From Pseudomonadota bacterium (GTDB lineage Bacteria; Pseudomonadota; Gammaproteobacteria; Steroidobacterales; Steroidobacteraceae), in assembly GCA_016720075.1 (NCBI GenBank), contig JADJXW010000004.1:62001-126000 (forward strand): a stretch of DNA of 64,000 nt, given 5' to 3'. A program made the translations under genes and the position numbers. Below the pieces are notes generated by a model. The model saw only the letters and a program-made list of their open reading frames with translations. It searched no databases and was not told the origin of the DNA. Of the stretch, positions 61,953 to 64,000 are shown in pieces (within the stretch, counting starts at the first letter, position 1; every line of letters begins with the position of its first letter).

Positions 61953-62441
61953 ATGCTGAAAGAAGTTCAGGGCGACATTCTGCTTTCCGGCGCGAAGGCG
62001 ATAGCCCATGGCGTCGCGCCCAACGATCCGTTCGCCCAGGGGCTCGCGCTGGCGCTTCGCGAGAAGGCGCCTGCGCTGTACAAGGATTTTCGCCACTACT
62101 GCCAGACGCAGCACCCCTCGCCAGGTTCCCTGTGGACCTGGACCGGCGCTGACGGCGTGCGCATCATCAACCTGTTCACGCAGCAGGCAGTCGAAGGCCA
62201 CCACGGGGGCAAGCCCGGCCGCGCCACCGTGTCGAATGTCTCGCATGCGCTGAAGGCACTGCGCCAGCTCGCGGAAGAAGAGCAGCTCCAGAGTCTGGCT
62301 CTGCCAAAGCTGGCCACCGGAGTCGGTGGACTTGCGTGGGAAGAAGTGCGACCGCTGATCGCGCAGCACCTGGATGGCCTGAAGATTCCCGTGTACGTCT
62401 ACACCGTGTATCACGCCGGGCAGAAGGCCGCGGAGGCCTGA
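61953..62441 (+). CDS. Macrodomain (ADP-ribose binding) protein
   Basis: A 162-residue single macrodomain, ALC1/Poa1p-like. The ligand loops are VQGDILLSGAKAIAHGVA near the start and PKLATGVGGLAWEEV near the end. Such proteins bind or hydrolyse ADP-ribose derivatives; the branch like ALC1/Poa1p removes ADP-ribose-1''-phosphate or acyl groups. Good ribosome-binding site (AGAGGAC). It lies 11 bases after the zinc-finger protein gene, so both are likely to be on one mRNA. Confidence 0.88.
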   Translation: MLKEVQGDILLSGAKAIAHGVAPNDPFAQGLALALREKAPALYKDFRHYCQTQHPSPGSLWTWTGADGVRIINLFTQQAVEGHHGGKPGRATVSNVSHALKALRQLAEEEQLQSLALPKLATGVGGLAWEEVRPLIAQHLDGLKIPVYVYTVYHAGQKAAEA

Positions 62442-62459
62442 CCCACCCGGCGCCGGGGA

Positions 62460-62774
62460 TCAGCCGCGGTTGGGGCCCCGCCGGTCCTCACCGCCGCTGC
62501 GACCGCTTCGGTCATCGTCGCCGCTCCTGCCGCTGCGGCCACCATGGCCACTGCGGTCTGCGCCGGCATCATCACGGCCGCCGCGATGCCGACCGCGATC
62601 ATCGGCCGTCTCGCTGACGCGGTCCTTCCGGCGGTCTTCCCTACGGTCTTCCCGGCGGTCCTCGCGCCGATCTTCCTGCCGGGGCGTCTCTCCCGGCTCC
62701 CGCGCGATGCCCTGGACCGAGGCCAATGTTCCAAGCATGGCCGCGAGGGCGAGCGCCAAACGATGATGTTTCAT
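62460..62774 (-). CDS. Small exported protein rich in charged repeats
   Basis: A 104-residue protein with a clear signal peptide (MKHHRLALALAAMLGTLASV). The rest is disordered and highly charged, with tandem EDRR units (PRQEDRREDRREDRREDRRK) followed by Gly/Ser/Asp/Arg-rich sequence. GGAGA lies seven bases before the ATG, which supports a real gene. No fold can be assigned. Periplasmic or surface binding of nucleic acids or metals is a guess. Confidence 0.65.
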   Translation of the reverse strand: MKHHRLALALAAMLGTLASVQGIAREPGETPRQEDRREDRREDRREDRRKDRVSETADDRGRHRGGRDDAGADRSGHGGRSGRSGDDDRSGRSGGEDRRGPNRG

Positions 62775-62858
62775 GAACCGGTCTCCAAAGTGAGTGTCTG
62801 GCACCACAACGGCCAGGCAGGGACCTTTATTCCGCGCCGACCCTGAAACCCGCCCCAT

Positions 62859-63365
62859 ATGGACAACCTCCGCGGGGAAGGTGAGCATCCCCGCATGCGG
62901 TCCCCCGGCAAAGCACTGCTGCACCTCTGGCGTCGCCTTCACCCATTGCCGGGTGGCAAATGGCTGTTCGCCCGCATTTTCGGCTGGCGGGTACCCTATT
63001 CGGGATCGGTGCGTCCCCGGTTCATCGCGCTGGAGCCCGGTCGCGCCGAGATCGAGATTCCCGACCGCCGCGCCAATCGCCAGCACCTGGGGTCGATCCA
63101 CGCGATCGCGCTGATGAATGTCGCGGAGCAGGCCAGCGGCCTCGCCCTGCTTACCGGCCTGCCGGATGGCATCCGTGGCATCGTCACGCAGATCTCAATG
63201 CAGTATTTCAAGAAGGCCCGCGGCACGATCCGGGCCGTCTGCAACGTAACGGTGCCGACCGTCGCCGGGGACATGGACTTCGAGGTGACTGCGGATTGCC
63301 TCGACAGCAGCGCAACCGTGGTGGCCCGCGCGACTGTGCGCTGGCGCCTCGGTGCCGAGCGCTGA
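62859..63365 (+). CDS. DUF4442 hotdog-fold protein
   Basis: A 168-residue protein with a single hotdog domain (about 30-165). Its motif VPYSGSVRPRFIALEPGRAEIEI leads to the helix HLGSIHAIALMNVAEQASGL, matching DUF4442/thioesterase-like proteins. The His/Asn/Glu positions resemble acyl-CoA thioesterase sites, but activity is not proven. The start chosen has no Shine-Dalgarno; an ATG 12 codons on is possible. The stop overlaps the next gene by one base. Confidence 0.85.
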   Translation: MDNLRGEGEHPRMRSPGKALLHLWRRLHPLPGGKWLFARIFGWRVPYSGSVRPRFIALEPGRAEIEIPDRRANRQHLGSIHAIALMNVAEQASGLALLTGLPDGIRGIVTQISMQYFKKARGTIRAVCNVTVPTVAGDMDFEVTADCLDSSATVVARATVRWRLGAER

Positions 63366-64000
63366 TGCAAACGCCCTTCACGAAACATGCGGGGGTTGAT
63401 GTGCCCCTGATCTGCGGACCGATGTATCCGTGTTCCAATCCGGAACTGGTCGCTGCCGTCAGCGAAGCGGGCGGACTCGGGGTGGTCCAGCCTATCGCCC
63501 TTACCTACGTGCATGGCCACGAACTGCGCGCCGGACTGCGTCAGATTCGCTCGCTCACGGCGCGGCCCGTCGGCTTCAACGCGCTGATCGAAGCCAGCAG
63601 CCGCACCTATCTGGCCCGCATGAGCCAATGGATCGACGTGGCGTTGGAAGAAGGCCTGCGGTTCTTCATCACGTCCCTGGGGGATCCGCGGTGGGTGTGC
63701 GATCGCGTGCACGCGGCCGGCGGCGTCGTCTACCACGACGTGACCGAGGCGCGCTGGGCCCGCAAGGCCGTCGATGGCGGCGCGGACGGACTGATTGCCG
63801 TCAACAAGCGCGCCGGTGGGCATGCCGGCAGCCGAAGCGCCGAGGCGCTGCTCGAGGAACTGCGGCCTTTCGGGCTGCCGGTCGTGGCGGCAGGAGGCAT
63901 CGGCACACCGGAGGATTTTGCCCGCCACCTGAAAATGGGCTACGTGGCGGCGCAGCTGGGCACGCGCTTCATCGCCACTCCCGAATGTCGCGCCAGCGAT
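63365..64000 (+). CDS. Nitronate monooxygenase family protein, 5' part
   Basis: The first 212 codons of an FMN enzyme of the 2-nitropropane dioxygenase/nitronate monooxygenase family. The sequence runs off the window. It has the TIM-barrel start PLICGPMYPCSNPELVAAVS, the glycine-rich AVNKRAGGHAGS (FMN and substrate) and GLPVVAAGGIGTPEDF for the phosphate. The family oxidises nitronates; related enzymes act as enoyl reductases in lipid pathways. The final residues are missing, so length and exact subgroup are uncertain. Confidence 0.9.
   Translation, partial: MQTPFTKHAGVDVPLICGPMYPCSNPELVAAVSEAGGLGVVQPIALTYVHGHELRAGLRQIRSLTARPVGFNALIEASSRTYLARMSQWIDVALEEGLRFFITSLGDPRWVCDRVHAAGGVVYHDVTEARWARKAVDGGADGLIAVNKRAGGHAGSRSAEALLEELRPFGLPVVAAGGIGTPEDFARHLKMGYVAAQLGTRFIATPECRASD

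Noticed and set aside
1..64000. Mobile elements, prophage or integrative islands
   Set aside because: No transposase, integrase, phage structural gene, terminal inverted repeat or tRNA attachment site was seen.

Overview
The window is a high-GC, densely coding stretch of a Gram-negative chromosome. Gene order and protein families suggest a gammaproteobacterium near Xanthomonadales/Steroidobacterales. The arrangement gatCAB divergent from mreBCD-mrdA-rodA-mltB-rlpA-dacC-dat is the one I know from xanthomonads. A TonB-dependent receptor, Tat-exported enzymes, c-type cytochromes and secreted DUF6152, DUF1552 and DUF1592 proteins agree with that. The assignment is inference from layout, not from a marker gene. 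I see no tRNA, rRNA, transposase, prophage or CRISPR, and no gene-free stretch over 300 bases.

Positions 1-18 kb are core functions. They begin with a partial mtgA, then hslO-gatBAC on the minus strand. A long plus-strand operon for cell elongation and septal peptidoglycan follows: mreB, mreC, mreD, mrdA, mrdB, mltB, rlpA, dacC and dat. The dat gene carries an in-frame amber codon where its family has Trp. Opposite lies a minus-strand group: ferredoxin reductase, MFS carrier, cupin, tadA and an NsrR-type Fe-S regulator.

Positions 17.7-23.5 kb hold a small secreted protein and a 1690-residue surface protein. The large protein contains three collinear 366-residue blocks of thrombospondin type-3 calcium repeats, then a GlyGly-CTERM-like sorting tail, then a second signal-peptide-like segment leading into an outer-membrane barrel. 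It reads as two exported proteins fused in frame.

Positions 23.5-47 kb are catabolic and envelope genes. They include a gallate dioxygenase (frameshifted), a DUF6152 pair, a PEBP protein, a DODA-type dioxygenase, a cytochrome c-PQQ dehydrogenase (frameshifted) and a tightly overlapped operon (DUF6152 fusion, threonine aldolase-like, VOC, SDR, PutA). Next come a FrnE-like protein, a secreted ankyrin-DUF1592-DUF1552 trio, a Tat-exported haloacetate dehalogenase-like hydrolase, a pirin, a SnoaL-like protein and a TonB receptor (frameshifted). The single-base indels cluster here, several in homopolymers, so either assembly error or recent decay must be considered.

Positions 47-64 kb are mixed: two paralogous small exported proteins, an MFS exporter, YghU, a bacteriohemerythrin, a di-heme peroxidase lipoprotein, an HNH protein, a PD40 propeller and Hsp15. 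An operon of three exported proteins follows: an M49-like peptidase lipoprotein, a beta-helix protein and a dehydrogenase-fold protein that has lost two catalytic residues. The window ends with a SoxC/SoxD-like pair, a DksA/TraR zinc-finger protein behind an unusual hairpin-promoter, a macrodomain protein, a charged repeat protein, a DUF4442 thioesterase-like protein and a partial nitronate monooxygenase. The best candidates for undescribed biology are the fused surface protein, the exported pseudo-dehydrogenase operon, the ankyrin/DUF1592/DUF1552 trio and the hairpin before the DksA-like gene.
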